From Chryseobacterium sp. c4a (lineage in GTDB: Bacteria > Bacteroidota > Bacteroidia > Flavobacteriales > Weeksellaceae): 35,063 nucleotides of DNA. Positions 1-8,240 of the stretch are shown here, piece after piece. The DNA is taken from positions 1-35,063 of the forward strand of contig NZ_WXVU01000028.1 of the NCBI RefSeq assembly GCF_009900745.1, in the 5' to 3' direction. The notes under the pieces were generated by a model. That model saw only the letters and a list, made by a program, of their open reading frames with translations, had not been told where the DNA came from and searched no databases. Position 1 is the first letter of the stretch, and the number at the start of each line of letters is the position of its first letter. Made by a program: the position numbers and the translations under genes.

Positions 1-524
1 TTGGTGGTATATTGGTATACTTCATTAGCCAGATTGACTTCATATCCAAAGCCTACAGGTTTATTGGCCCAGTCGTTACCGGGCTGAACTTGTTGTAAGA
101 TTCTGTCCAAGGGAGATTTTTCCAATACTTTCTCAGAATAGATCTTTTCGGAGCCATAAGAGTTTGTAGCACTGGATAACGGATCTGGAATGATCGCTCC
201 ATTCAGAGTTCCTGACTGAGGAATGGGTAAATAGTCTTTGACCTGTCTGCCAAACGGATCGTATTCAATAGGAATGACCACATCTTTTCCTTGGGGAGAG
301 GCTTTTACATTCACCACCTGCTTGGGTCTTCCTAGACCATCAAAATACTGAACAGTCTGAGCTTGTTTAGCTGCAGGATCACTCTGGGTTTTCTCTTCCA
401 GATAGGTTCTGGTATAGACATAATTTTCAGTGGAAGATCCGGCTAAACCGCTAGGCAGCTGAACCTGAGCTTTTACGGTACTCATCACAAGGAGAGTACC
501 TATAGGGATTAATATTTTTTTCAT
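1..524 (-). CDS. DUF6443/Rhs-like exported protein, N-terminal part (cut by window edge)
   Basis: The reading frame opens at the ATG complement of 522-524 and stays open for 174 codons to the window edge, so only the N-terminus is visible. It starts with a signal peptide (MKKILIPIGTLLVMSTVKAQ). Next comes a region with YTRTYLEE, VQYFDGLGRPKQVV and YDPFGRQVKDYLP, the pattern of the DUF6443 domain that opens many Bacteroidota Rhs/YD-repeat proteins. Full-length relatives usually continue for several hundred residues of YD repeats into an Rhs core and a variable C-terminus; that part lies outside the window. The start is only 5 bases after the stop of the YD-repeat gene upstream, so the two are almost certainly co-transcribed and the products may work together at the cell surface. 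Function is unknown; a toxin or adhesin role is a family-level guess. Confidence 0.85.
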   Translation of the reverse strand, partial: MKKILIPIGTLLVMSTVKAQVQLPSGLAGSSTENYVYTRTYLEEKTQSDPAAKQAQTVQYFDGLGRPKQVVNVKASPQGKDVVIPIEYDPFGRQVKDYLPIPQSGTLNGAIIPDPLSSATNSYGSEKIYSEKVLEKSPLDRILQQVQPGNDWANKPVGFGYEVNLANEVYQYTT

Positions 525-529
525 CAGTT

Positions 530-3500
530 TTAGTTTTTATAATTGTATTTCAACTCTTTCAAAAGTTTTCCGTTGGCATCAACTACTTTTTCAAGCCTAT
601 TGGCAGCATCATAAAGGTAAGTTTCTCTTATTCCGGATGGCGGAGTTATACTTCTTACTCCTACTAAGGGATCATAACTGTAGGTAGTCACCTGATGTCC
701 TAGTAAATTTGCTCTGAAAGTCTTAAAAGTATTAAGGAGATTACTCTCGTCATTATTCACTCCGGCTGCAGCATCCAGATCTGAGGCATTCACAATACTG
801 TCTATAAAAGATTGCTGAATATCTGTTAATCGTATATTTTCAATCTTAGCGATAGGTTGGGTCTTGTTATAGCCCCAGATAATTACCGTTACAGCTCCAT
901 CTTTAGTGGTATACTGCAGAAGATTGCCTTTGGAATCATATTTGTCATAGGTAACTTCTGTGGATGGAGTCTGTGTTTCAATACCATAGGAAATTACTGA
1001 AGTAGGGAATAATGTTGCAGGATCATCATATTTAGCTTCGATTTTTGACGTAATTTTTTCAAGATCGGTTTTATTTTGTTTATTGCTGATAGTTGTTTCC
1101 AAAGGAATGCCTATCATATTAGCATTGATGAGCTTTTGAATATTCTTGTCGTAAGCATATTGATAGTTCGTTTCTTTTATACCAACATCGGGATATTGAA
1201 CAGATTGCTTTTTAAGTAAAAGATTTCCCGTTTCATAATTACTCGTATTGTAATTATTATATTCATTGGTTTCAAGCACGTTTGCTCCATTAAATTCCGT
1301 TGTCTTTTTACGGGTTAGATTATAGTCACTAAAATAGATTTCATATGCTTGAGCTTTAATGACTAGATCTAAATCTCCACTATTTTGTGGACATTTATTT
1401 TCATTATTGTATTGTACTGCTCTTACTTTATTATTATTTTGATGAATCTCATAGATATATTCTTCTTCTTTCAACTTACTTCCATTCTGATCAAAAAAAG
1501 ATCTGTTTTTGATATGACCTCTTTTAAAGCCCATATCAATTTTAGGAAAAAACATAGTGTAATCAGGATTAATAGTATTTACATATTTTATATTGTTTCC
1601 GTCTTCTACATAATTTGAATATTTGTTAATAATATATCCTTTACCTGTTTCTTTTTCTATTACTGTAGAGTATTCAATTTGAGATCCAAAAATATTTGAT
1701 TGAGGAATTACTGAGTTTATACTAAATACAGATTCTTTAAATATTGAACCTGATATAAATCTTGTTTTAAAGTCTACATAATAATATTTATTATTTTGAA
1801 TTAATGTTCCTGACGAAATATTGGAGTTGATATTATCCTGATATAAATATTCTTTAATCGTTTTATTAGGATCACTCCAATGGTTAGAATTGATTATTTT
1901 TTTGATTCTGACCCCTCCAGTAATACCTGACCCATTTTCAATATCTAACATATCCTTCACATATTTTGAATATGTATGAGGCTCATACTCTAATGTGGTC
2001 GTTCCGCCAGTAGGATAGGTGATTTCGCTAAGCATACCATAATCAACAAATAATGAATTTGTATTTCTATCTGTATTGTGTGTATTAGGATCTATACCAA
2101 AAGGATTACCATTATAATATCCAAAATGATCTACAGATTTAGATAAATAGCTTGGAAGTGATGTAATATTGTATAAAAAGGAATACTTCCTATCATCATT
2201 CTTCACAGATTTTAGCCATAGCCTATATGATTTTTCATCATAAGTAAAATTGATATTTTTAGATATTGGCCCTTCTATACTGATTTTACTCAATTTTCGC
2301 CATTTTAATTTGTCTAAAAGACTTTTTGTGTCATATGCCGTATTAATGTTAATATTCACACAAAAATCATAATTAATTTCCCCTATTGGATTTATCAAAT
2401 AATAGAAAGCTCGCCTGTAATTATCTATTGCATTTCCATTATGTACATTTAGTTGTATCCATCTGTTTATTTTGGCCGATAATGGATTTTCTTCATAATC
2501 CGGATCATTGGGACGACTGGGATTGTATTTACGTCTAATAGGGTTGAGGTCATATTTAACATTTTGCAGTTCCTCAGATAAAAAATTAAGCTTAATTCCG
2601 GTTTTTAGCCCATTGATCCTTTTTAAAAAAACGGGAAAAATTAATTGTCCTTCTGCTAAAACTTCATTAGAAAAACTTGTGCCGCTACAAGAGTTTACTA
2701 ACGTACCATTGGAAATTTTTTCATAATGTAATATTTGTTGATGATTATTATAAAAAGTAGCCTGAAAATTACCTCTCTCATAGTCGAAAGAATAAATTTT
2801 TTCACCTAAATTGTTATAAACTTCAGCTAAATACCAGGCATTAGCGTTTATCTTACGTTCATATTGATTAAAAAAATCAGAATTGGAAAATTCTATAGCA
2901 TTCATTTGTCCTCCAAAAATGAATTTATTTCCTTTATCATCCCAAATTGTTATTTTTCCGATGCTTTTTGTAATACCGAGATTTGTATTGGAATCATTAT
3001 TACAAAATCGTTGTGTAGGATAATTCATAGGAACCACATTGTCCATCATATCAATGGATACTTTAATGTTGCTTTTTGAAGAGACTTTCCATTGTCCATC
3101 TTCTCCTAAGAAAAACTTTCCCGAGTAGCCCATGAAATTAAAGGTAAATATATCTGGTTCCAGATCGTTAATTCTATTTGGTAATCCTGCATGAGTTGCT
3201 AAATTGATTAGTCGATCGTTATCAGCCCAATTGGCGGTATTTAATATAGGTCTACTATAATAATATCCAATTTTTGAATTAGGAATATCGCTATATTCAG
3301 GAGTTTCGGCTTCATCGGAATTAGTTCTTATTTGTCTTGTTATGACTCCTCCTGCTTCCAGTGACCAATTTTGTCCTACCCAGCCTGAAACATCATTAAT
3401 TCTTACTCCACCAGTATCATAATTTAACGTTATGTTTAAAGGTATATTTCCCTCATTAAGTGAATATAAAGGAACACTAACATTCGCTCTTCCTGTAAAA

Positions 3501-3634
3501 AGGTTCATATCAATATCTCCATATTTCCCTAAAGATGCGGCATTGGGAGACTGAATGTTTTTAGGCAACTCCAGTGTTTGCCCCCACATCATTATCGCTG
3601 GCAATATTGCTGCCAGAGCCATTATTTTCTTCAT
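530..3634 (-). CDS. YD-repeat (Rhs-like) exported surface protein, 1034 aa
   Basis: The signal peptide (MKKIMALAAILPAIMMWGQT) is followed by the opening typical of large Bacteroidota surface proteins: GDIDMNLFTGRANVSVPLY and LNYDTGGVRINDVSGWVGQ (about residues 40-88), then a long beta-rich central region. The C-terminus has YD-repeat character: KYDSKGNLLQYTTKDG, TTYSYDPLVGVRSITPPSG and RETYLYDAANRLEKVVDANG (from about residue 900 to the end). There is no Rhs core, no hyper-variable toxin tail and no recognisable T9SS sorting domain. It lies 13 bases after the T9SS gene upstream and 5 bases before the DUF6443 gene, a three-gene transcription unit of exported proteins. The middle of the gene looks more AT-rich than its 3' end, which could reflect faster divergence of that part. 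In comparable genomes such proteins are paired with DUF6443 proteins; the function is not established. Confidence 0.85.
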   Translation of the reverse strand: MKKIMALAAILPAIMMWGQTLELPKNIQSPNAASLGKYGDIDMNLFTGRANVSVPLYSLNEGNIPLNITLNYDTGGVRINDVSGWVGQNWSLEAGGVITRQIRTNSDEAETPEYSDIPNSKIGYYYSRPILNTANWADNDRLINLATHAGLPNRINDLEPDIFTFNFMGYSGKFFLGEDGQWKVSSKSNIKVSIDMMDNVVPMNYPTQRFCNNDSNTNLGITKSIGKITIWDDKGNKFIFGGQMNAIEFSNSDFFNQYERKINANAWYLAEVYNNLGEKIYSFDYERGNFQATFYNNHQQILHYEKISNGTLVNSCSGTSFSNEVLAEGQLIFPVFLKRINGLKTGIKLNFLSEELQNVKYDLNPIRRKYNPSRPNDPDYEENPLSAKINRWIQLNVHNGNAIDNYRRAFYYLINPIGEINYDFCVNININTAYDTKSLLDKLKWRKLSKISIEGPISKNINFTYDEKSYRLWLKSVKNDDRKYSFLYNITSLPSYLSKSVDHFGYYNGNPFGIDPNTHNTDRNTNSLFVDYGMLSEITYPTGGTTTLEYEPHTYSKYVKDMLDIENGSGITGGVRIKKIINSNHWSDPNKTIKEYLYQDNINSNISSGTLIQNNKYYYVDFKTRFISGSIFKESVFSINSVIPQSNIFGSQIEYSTVIEKETGKGYIINKYSNYVEDGNNIKYVNTINPDYTMFFPKIDMGFKRGHIKNRSFFDQNGSKLKEEEYIYEIHQNNNKVRAVQYNNENKCPQNSGDLDLVIKAQAYEIYFSDYNLTRKKTTEFNGANVLETNEYNNYNTSNYETGNLLLKKQSVQYPDVGIKETNYQYAYDKNIQKLINANMIGIPLETTISNKQNKTDLEKITSKIEAKYDDPATLFPTSVISYGIETQTPSTEVTYDKYDSKGNLLQYTTKDGAVTVIIWGYNKTQPIAKIENIRLTDIQQSFIDSIVNASDLDAAAGVNNDESNLLNTFKTFRANLLGHQVTTYSYDPLVGVRSITPPSGIRETYLYDAANRLEKVVDANGKLLKELKYNYKN

Positions 3635-3647
3635 GATTAATGTTTTT

Positions 3648-5282
3648 TTATTTTTTAATCAGCTTTGCATTCGCTGTTTTATTATTATCCGTTTTTATTG
3701 TCACCAGATACGCTCCCTGAACCAAAGCCTGGGTATTCATCTTGGTCACTCTGTTTTTAGTTTTAAAATTCTGAAGCTGTCTTCCGCTCATATCATACAG
3801 CATAATATCAGCATCTTTGAAGTCAAAACCGATTTCTACATAAGCATAATCAGATACCGGATTCGGGTAGATCTTAATGTCATATTTTTCAATCAGATCA
3901 TTGACCTGCTTATCATCCAGTTTTACAATCTTCCAGTTTTCTTTCCCTAATTCCTTGGCGCTTGTTCCGGCTAAAACGATAGAGCCATCTCTGTTGAGTT
4001 TCAAGTCCGAAAGTCTTTCTTCTTTTTGTCTGGATTCGCCACTCACATGCTTTCGCCATTGCTCGTTTCCGTTTCCATCCAGATAAAGCATCCAGAAAGT
4101 TTCTTCATTTTCTTGTATTCTTCCTTCTGCTTGGGTATAGCCACCCAACAAAATTCCTTTTGTTACATCTTGATTCTTGGCTCTCGGATCTTGGCTCTGT
4201 ATCACACTCATTCCCATCAGGATATCACGGTTTTTGAAATTATAGGACTTTTGCCACTGTTCATCTCCTCTTTCATTAAGAGCAATGAGCCAAAGGTCTG
4301 TTCCTTCTTCAATCCCGACAGTTTTGTTTCCTGATCTTTCGGAACGGGATTCACCGCCGATGATGTAACCATTTGAAGTTAAAGCCAACGTTCTGATATG
4401 ATCGTCTGCTTTACCACCATAGTTCTTTTCCCATTCTACTTTTCCGTTTTTATCCAATTTAACGATCCAATAGTCGCCTTCACCGAAGTTTTCGCTTTGT
4501 TTCGAGATGCGGGATACGAGGTTTGTGGTACGAGGTTCGGGATTCGAGTTTTGAACGTTTGATACGGAACCCGAATCTCGCATCCCGGAACTTCTTGAAT
4601 AAATCCCCAGAAGAGCTCCGCCATCTTTCGTTGGAATTATTTTCTCTACTTCGTCTAAGCCTTTTCCGCCTAATACAAGCTGGGAGAGTTCTTTTCCATC
4701 TTTGTCCAGTCTGATGATCCAGACATCTTTTGAACCATAGCCTTTGGAAGAATTTTGTACGTTTCCGGCAACGAAAAAGCCTAAATCTGTGCTCTGAATT
4801 ACTGCTTTGGCTTCTTCATCCGAAGCGCTTCCTAATGTTTTCTGCCAGATTTCATCGCCAAATTCATTGATTCGGATCAGCCAGATATCTGAACCGCCTT
4901 TGGAATCATCTTTTTTATCCAATCCTTTTCCGGAATACGATGTTCCAGCCAGAAGAAAACCTCCGTCCTGAGTAGAGACTGTTGCAGATAAATAATCGTG
5001 ATTATTTCCTGAAAAATGTTTTTCCCAGGCTTCTTCTCCTTGTTGGTTTAATTTAACCAAATGGAAATCGTAACCATTGTTGGGTTTACTTCCAGCCTCC
5101 AGCTTCCCGCTTTCTGACTGTATTGAACTTCCTGTAATAAGATACTGCTGATCGATTGTTGTTGTCACCTGACTTAGAAAATCCTGAGTGGAGGATTTGA
5201 TGTCTTTTTGCCATATTACATTTTGGGCAGATGCTCCTAAAGCTGTGCATAAGGTTAATGCAGCGAGGTAAATCTTTTTCAT
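3648..5282 (-). CDS. T9SS type A sorting-domain protein with repeated beta-propeller-like units
   Basis: An exported protein of 544 residues. A signal peptide (MKKIYLAALTLCTALGASAQ) is followed by about seven related units of 50-60 residues on the pattern D-x-W-(I/L)-V-(K/R)-L-x-x-x-G-x-x-x-W-x-K...DGG-(F/A)-L-L-x-G (about residues 70-455), as in bacterial propeller-like repeat proteins. The C-terminal domain (residues 470-544: IYPNPVSDYAYVEI, LYDMSGRQLQNF, GAYLVTIKT, KLIKK) is a type A T9SS signal, so the product should cross the outer membrane by the type IX system. Three loops carry extra residues encoded by DNA that looks like short dispersed repeats (residues 55-65, 231-262, 362-372; see separate entries). 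It is the first gene of the block that includes the YD-repeat and DUF6443 genes. No enzymatic motif is visible; a binding or scaffold role is a guess. Confidence 0.88.
   Translation of the reverse strand: MKKIYLAALTLCTALGASAQNVIWQKDIKSSTQDFLSQVTTTIDQQYLITGSSIQSESGKLEAGSKPNNGYDFHLVKLNQQGEEAWEKHFSGNNHDYLSATVSTQDGGFLLAGTSYSGKGLDKKDDSKGGSDIWLIRINEFGDEIWQKTLGSASDEEAKAVIQSTDLGFFVAGNVQNSSKGYGSKDVWIIRLDKDGKELSQLVLGGKGLDEVEKIIPTKDGGALLGIYSRSSGMRDSGSVSNVQNSNPEPRTTNLVSRISKQSENFGEGDYWIVKLDKNGKVEWEKNYGGKADDHIRTLALTSNGYIIGGESRSERSGNKTVGIEEGTDLWLIALNERGDEQWQKSYNFKNRDILMGMSVIQSQDPRAKNQDVTKGILLGGYTQAEGRIQENEETFWMLYLDGNGNEQWRKHVSGESRQKEERLSDLKLNRDGSIVLAGTSAKELGKENWKIVKLDDKQVNDLIEKYDIKIYPNPVSDYAYVEIGFDFKDADIMLYDMSGRQLQNFKTKNRVTKMNTQALVQGAYLVTIKTDNNKTANAKLIKK
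4167..4199 (-). repeat. short imperfect direct repeat inside a coding gene (in frame)
   Basis: On the plus strand CTTGGCTCT occurs twice 13 bases apart (4177-4185 and 4190-4198). In the T9SS gene this encodes QSQDPRAKNQD, residues 362-372, an extra stretch between two beta-repeat strands. It keeps the frame open and sits in a predicted loop. Confidence 0.5.
4497..4592 (-). repeat. about 95-base repeat-rich insertion inside a coding gene (in frame)
   Basis: This stretch is built from near copies of CGAGATGCGGGATACGAGG, TACGAGGTTCGGGATTCGAG and, in opposite orientation, CCCGAATCTCGCATCCCG, so the ends could pair. It encodes residues 231-262 of the T9SS protein, a Ser/Asn/Arg-rich segment (SSGMRDSGSV ... 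NPEPRTTNLVSRIS) unlike the flanking repeats and placed between strand GGALLGIYS and the next unit (GDYWIVKLD). It looks like a dispersed repeat that inserted without breaking the frame. Confidence 0.6.
5088..5119 (-). repeat. CTTCCAGC-type short repeat inside a coding gene (in frame)
   Basis: The plus strand reads ACTTCCAGCCTCC then AGCTTCCCGCTTTCTGACT, a run of related CTTCC/CCTCC units. Nearly the same word occurs in the intergenic DNA at 18211-18245. Here it encodes QSESGKLEAGS (residues 55-65) in a loop of the first beta-repeat unit. Confidence 0.6.
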
Positions 5283-5316
5283 TCCCGTGTTTTAATATCA
5301 GTTTTTAAAATTGGCG

Positions 5317-5324
5317 CAAATTTA
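5317..5324 (-). promoter_or_regulatory. Bacteroidota -7 promoter box for the T9SS/YD-repeat operon
   Basis: The minus strand reads TAAATTTG, matching TAnnTTTG, 35 bases before the ATG at 5282. No clear TTG lies about 19 bases further upstream. It is the only good box in the gap, and it would give a leader of about 28 bases. Confidence 0.45.
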
Positions 5325-5473
5325 ACCTTTTTTAGGTCTTAAAAATCACATTTATGCGATTTAATATGGGATATTTCCAAGTATGAGGATTTTTTGTTAT
5401 GCTTCTACATCCTTCAGTGATCCTACAAATCTACTACTGTATTGCGACAAAACACGTCGTATTATATTCTTGT

Positions 5474-5507
5474 AAAAAAAATCGGCTGCCTCATTTGAGG
5501 CAGCCGA
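5474..5507 (-). terminator. intrinsic terminator of the oxygenase gene
   Basis: A 12-bp perfect stem, TCGGCTGCCTCA (5482-5493) with TGAGGCAGCCGA (5496-5507), is followed on the minus strand by a run of T residues (the A-run at 5474-5480). It lies just downstream of the stop at 5529. The rest of the gap 5283-5528 shows only the upstream promoter box of the T9SS gene. Confidence 0.85.
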
Positions 5508-5528
5508 CTTCATATCGTTAGGTAATTA

Positions 5529-6479
5529 TTATTTCTTAATCAATCCTAATTCTATCAATCTTTCATGTAAGAATTCTCCTGCTGTAGTGTCTTCGTATAA
5601 CTTTGGATTGTTTTCGTCTACACAGTTTTCAAGAGCGTTTAATGACATTGCACTAATTGGGTGCATAAAGAAAGGAATTGAATATCTTGAAGTAGTCCAC
5701 AATTCTCTTGGAGGGTTTACCACTCTGTGAATCGTAGATTTCAATTTGTTGTTGGTATGTCTAGATAACATATCTCCAACATTGATCATCAATTCATCCG
5801 GTTCTGCGATCGCATCGATCCATTCTCCGTTGTGATTCTGAACCTGAAGACCTTTTCCTTGTGCTCCCATTAAAAGGGTAATAAGGTTAATGTCTCCATG
5901 AGCCGCAGCTCTTACAGCATCATCCGGTTCTTCTGTGATAGGTGGATAGTGAATAGGTCTTAAAATTGAGTTTCCTTCAGCGATTTTATCGTCAAAATAG
6001 AACTCATTTAAACCAAGATGCAATGCTAATGCTCTTAAAACATATTGTCCTGTTTTTTCAAGCATTTGAAAGGCCTCTTTACCTACTTCGTTGAATTTTG
6101 GAAGTTCATCAACGATAACGTTGTCAGGATACTCTGCCTTATATTTTGAATCATCAGACAAATATTGTCCAAAGTGCCAAAATTCTTTTAAGTCTCCTTT
6201 TTTGAAACCTTTTGCAGTTTCTTTACCGAATCCTACATATCCTCTTTGGCCACCAATTCCTGGAATCTCATACTTCTGTTTCGTTTCCACTGGTTGTTCA
6301 AAAAAGTTTTTTACCTCTCCATACAAATCATCTACAAGGTTGTCATCAAGAAAGTGGCCTTTTAAGGCTACAAAACCAATTTCTTCATAAGCTTTTCCGA
6401 TTTCATTTACAAATTTCTGTTTGCGTTCCGGGTTGTCCGAAAGGAAATCACGCAGGTCTACACTAGGTATTTTATCCAT
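5529..6479 (-). CDS. Isopenicillin N synthase-family Fe(II) oxygenase
   Basis: A soluble protein of 316 residues in the Fe(II)/2-oxoglutarate-dependent (IPNS-like) oxygenase family. The N-terminal DIOX_N-like part is residues 3-110 (IPSVDLRDFL, EEIGFVALKGH). The catalytic jelly roll carries the iron facial triad H194-x-D196 (AAHGDINLITLL) and H251 (TIHRVVNPP), and the co-substrate motif R265-x-S267 (RYSIPFF). All key residues are present and the length is normal for the family. Substrate is unknown; bacterial members act on amino acids, peptides or small natural products, and beta-lactam synthesis is not implied. It is a single gene with its own terminator and a promoter box at 6500-6507, divergent from menD. 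Confidence 0.9.
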   Translation of the reverse strand: MDKIPSVDLRDFLSDNPERKQKFVNEIGKAYEEIGFVALKGHFLDDNLVDDLYGEVKNFFEQPVETKQKYEIPGIGGQRGYVGFGKETAKGFKKGDLKEFWHFGQYLSDDSKYKAEYPDNVIVDELPKFNEVGKEAFQMLEKTGQYVLRALALHLGLNEFYFDDKIAEGNSILRPIHYPPITEEPDDAVRAAAHGDINLITLLMGAQGKGLQVQNHNGEWIDAIAEPDELMINVGDMLSRHTNNKLKSTIHRVVNPPRELWTTSRYSIPFFMHPISAMSLNALENCVDENNPKLYEDTTAGEFLHERLIELGLIKK

Positions 6480-6499
6480 TTTTAGAAATTTACGAATAG

Positions 6500-6507
6500 C
6501 AAAATTA
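6500..6507 (-). promoter_or_regulatory. -7 promoter box of the oxygenase gene
   Basis: The minus strand reads TAATTTTG (TAnnTTTG), 20 bases before the start codon at 6479. The expected -33 position falls on the palindrome at 6524-6541. Confidence 0.5.
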
Positions 6508-6523
6508 CATTTTTTTTAAATTA

Positions 6524-6541
6524 AATGATTTTAAAATCATT
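6524..6541. promoter_or_regulatory. 18-base perfect palindrome between divergent genes (candidate operator)
   Basis: AATGATTTTAAAATCATT is fully self-complementary. It is centred between the -7 box of the oxygenase gene (6500-6507) and that of menD (6552-6559), about where the -33 region of both promoters would be. A shared operator is inferred; AT-rich palindromes also arise by chance. Confidence 0.45.
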
Positions 6542-6551
6542 ATTTATAAGT

Positions 6552-6559
6552 TAAATTTG
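6552..6559 (+). promoter_or_regulatory. -7 promoter box of menD, very close to the start
   Basis: TAAATTTG matches TAnnTTTG and ends 4 bases before the menD ATG at 6564. If used, transcription would begin at or within the first codons, giving a leaderless message. A chance match is possible in such AT-rich DNA. Confidence 0.35.
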
Positions 6560-6563
6560 CTGT

Positions 6564-8240
6564 ATGAAAAAATATTCTTCTAAGAGAAGTATCCAAATAC
6601 TTGCACATCTTCTTCAGCAGTACGGAATTGCAGACGTTGTAATTTCTCCGGGATCAAGGAATGCTCCTTTGGCGATTCATTTTTCAGAAATAGACAGCTT
6701 CAATTGTTACAGCATTGTAGACGAGAGAAGTGCTGCATTCGTAGCAATGGGAATGGCTAAGAGTGAGAAAAAACCAGTAGCAATTACCTGTACCAGCGGA
6801 TCTGCAGTAGTCAATTACTATCCTGCTATTACTGAAGCATTTTATCAGAATATCCCACTTTTGGTGTTAACCGCTGATAGGCCAACTGATTTTGTTGATA
6901 TTTTTGATGGGCAGACGATAAGGCAGAAAGATGTTTTTCATCAGCATTCTTATGGAGATTTCCAGCTTTTGGAAGACAGTAAGGAGAATGCAGAAGATAT
7001 TAATTTCGATACCATTAAAAAAGCGATTGAACTTTGCTTTGAGAAGCAGGGGCCGGTACATATCAATATTCCTTTAGAGGAACCATTGTATGAGTTGGTA
7101 TCAGAACTACCCACCTTTCCAACGGTTGAAAAAACAATCAAACATAAAGATTATGAGATTCCATCCAATCTGATTGCAGAGTGGCATACTTCTCAAAGAA
7201 TTATGTTGTTGGTAGGAACAAAAGATTATAGCCCGGAGCTGGAAAACCAGCTGACACAATTGGTGAAAAACCATTCTGTTGTGGTATTGAGTGAAGCAAA
7301 TTCCAACCTGTATCATGAGAAGTTCTTCAGACATATAGACCGTTATATCTTTAATTTTACAGAACAAGACTATAAAACATATGCTCCGGACTTGTTGATT
7401 ACTGTGGGACAGAATGTAGTTTCTAAAAAGGTAAAACAATTCCTAAGAAGTGCAAGACCCAAGCAGCATTGGCATCTGGATGAGGTTTGGCAACCTGATA
7501 CTTATTTCTGTTTAACGGAAAAAATAGAGGTAAAACCAGAAGTGTTCTTTTCTAAATTGTTGAAATTTATCAATTTGGAACCAAGACCTTATTTCAATCT
7601 TTGGGATGTTCTAAGAGATAAAAAAGATGCCAGACACCAACAGTTTTTAAATACGGTTGAGTTCTCGGATTTCTATTTTTTCAATAAAGCTTCACAAACG
7701 GTTCCTGAAAATTATAATATCCATTTTACAAACTCTTCAGCGATCAGATATGCACAGCTGTTTGATTTTGGTAAAAGAAGAATATACTGTAACAGAGGAA
7801 CGAGCGGTATTGATGGATCAACGTCTACAGCAATGGGGTTTGCCATTAAAAACGCGAATCCAACCTTATTGATTACCGGAGATTTAAGTTTCTTCTATGA
7901 TATTAATGGTCTTTGGAACCAATATATTCCTCCTTTTGTGAGAATCATTATCTTCAACAATGGAGAAGGAAACATCTTTAAAATCATTCCAGGGCCTGGA
8001 AATGCCAATCCGAATACACTGGATGAGTTTATTGCTACTAAACACCGTAAAAATGCAGAGCATCTGGCAAAGCATTTTGGGTTCTCTTATATTAAGGTGG
8101 AAGATGATTTAACACTTGACCGAGTACTAGAAAATTTCTTCAAGCCGGATTCGCAACCAAAAATTCTGGAAGTGAATACTTATGGGAAGAACAGCGCTGA
8201 TATTCAGAAGGCTTACTTTAATTTCATGAAAGAAAATTAA
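6564..8240 (+). CDS. menD: SEPHCHC synthase MenD (menaquinone biosynthesis)
   Basis: MenD uses thiamine diphosphate to join 2-oxoglutarate to isochorismate, the first committed step of menaquinone (vitamin K2) synthesis. The 558 residues match the family length. Visible motifs: SPGSRNAPL (28-36), the ThDP-activating glutamate E54 in VDERSAAF, the RGTSGIDGSTSTAMG segment (411-425), and the ThDP/Mg motif GDLSFFYDINGLWN (439-452) continuing to NNGEGNIF (465-472). Flavobacteria respire with menaquinone, so this is a core gene. It runs towards the pabC/pabB-like pair, and its stop codon overlaps theirs. Both use the chorismate branch point, but no co-regulation is shown by the sequence. Confidence 0.97.
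   Translation: MKKYSSKRSIQILAHLLQQYGIADVVISPGSRNAPLAIHFSEIDSFNCYSIVDERSAAFVAMGMAKSEKKPVAITCTSGSAVVNYYPAITEAFYQNIPLLVLTADRPTDFVDIFDGQTIRQKDVFHQHSYGDFQLLEDSKENAEDINFDTIKKAIELCFEKQGPVHINIPLEEPLYELVSELPTFPTVEKTIKHKDYEIPSNLIAEWHTSQRIMLLVGTKDYSPELENQLTQLVKNHSVVVLSEANSNLYHEKFFRHIDRYIFNFTEQDYKTYAPDLLITVGQNVVSKKVKQFLRSARPKQHWHLDEVWQPDTYFCLTEKIEVKPEVFFSKLLKFINLEPRPYFNLWDVLRDKKDARHQQFLNTVEFSDFYFFNKASQTVPENYNIHFTNSSAIRYAQLFDFGKRRIYCNRGTSGIDGSTSTAMGFAIKNANPTLLITGDLSFFYDINGLWNQYIPPFVRIIIFNNGEGNIFKIIPGPGNANPNTLDEFIATKHRKNAEHLAKHFGFSYIKVEDDLTLDRVLENFFKPDSQPKILEVNTYGKNSADIQKAYFNFMKEN

Noticed and set aside
1385..3079. Plus-strand open frames across the YD-repeat gene
   Set aside because: They are antisense shadows of a long, signal-peptide-bearing gene and show biased hydrophobic composition typical of complement reading.
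3648..5282. CRISPR-like or minisatellite array in the repeat-rich T9SS gene
   Set aside because: The repeated units are protein-level repeats with diverged DNA; no regular repeat-spacer structure exists.
5529..6479. True isopenicillin N synthase of a beta-lactam pathway
   Set aside because: The iron and R-x-S motifs are shared by the whole oxygenase family, and no ACV synthetase or other pathway gene is present.
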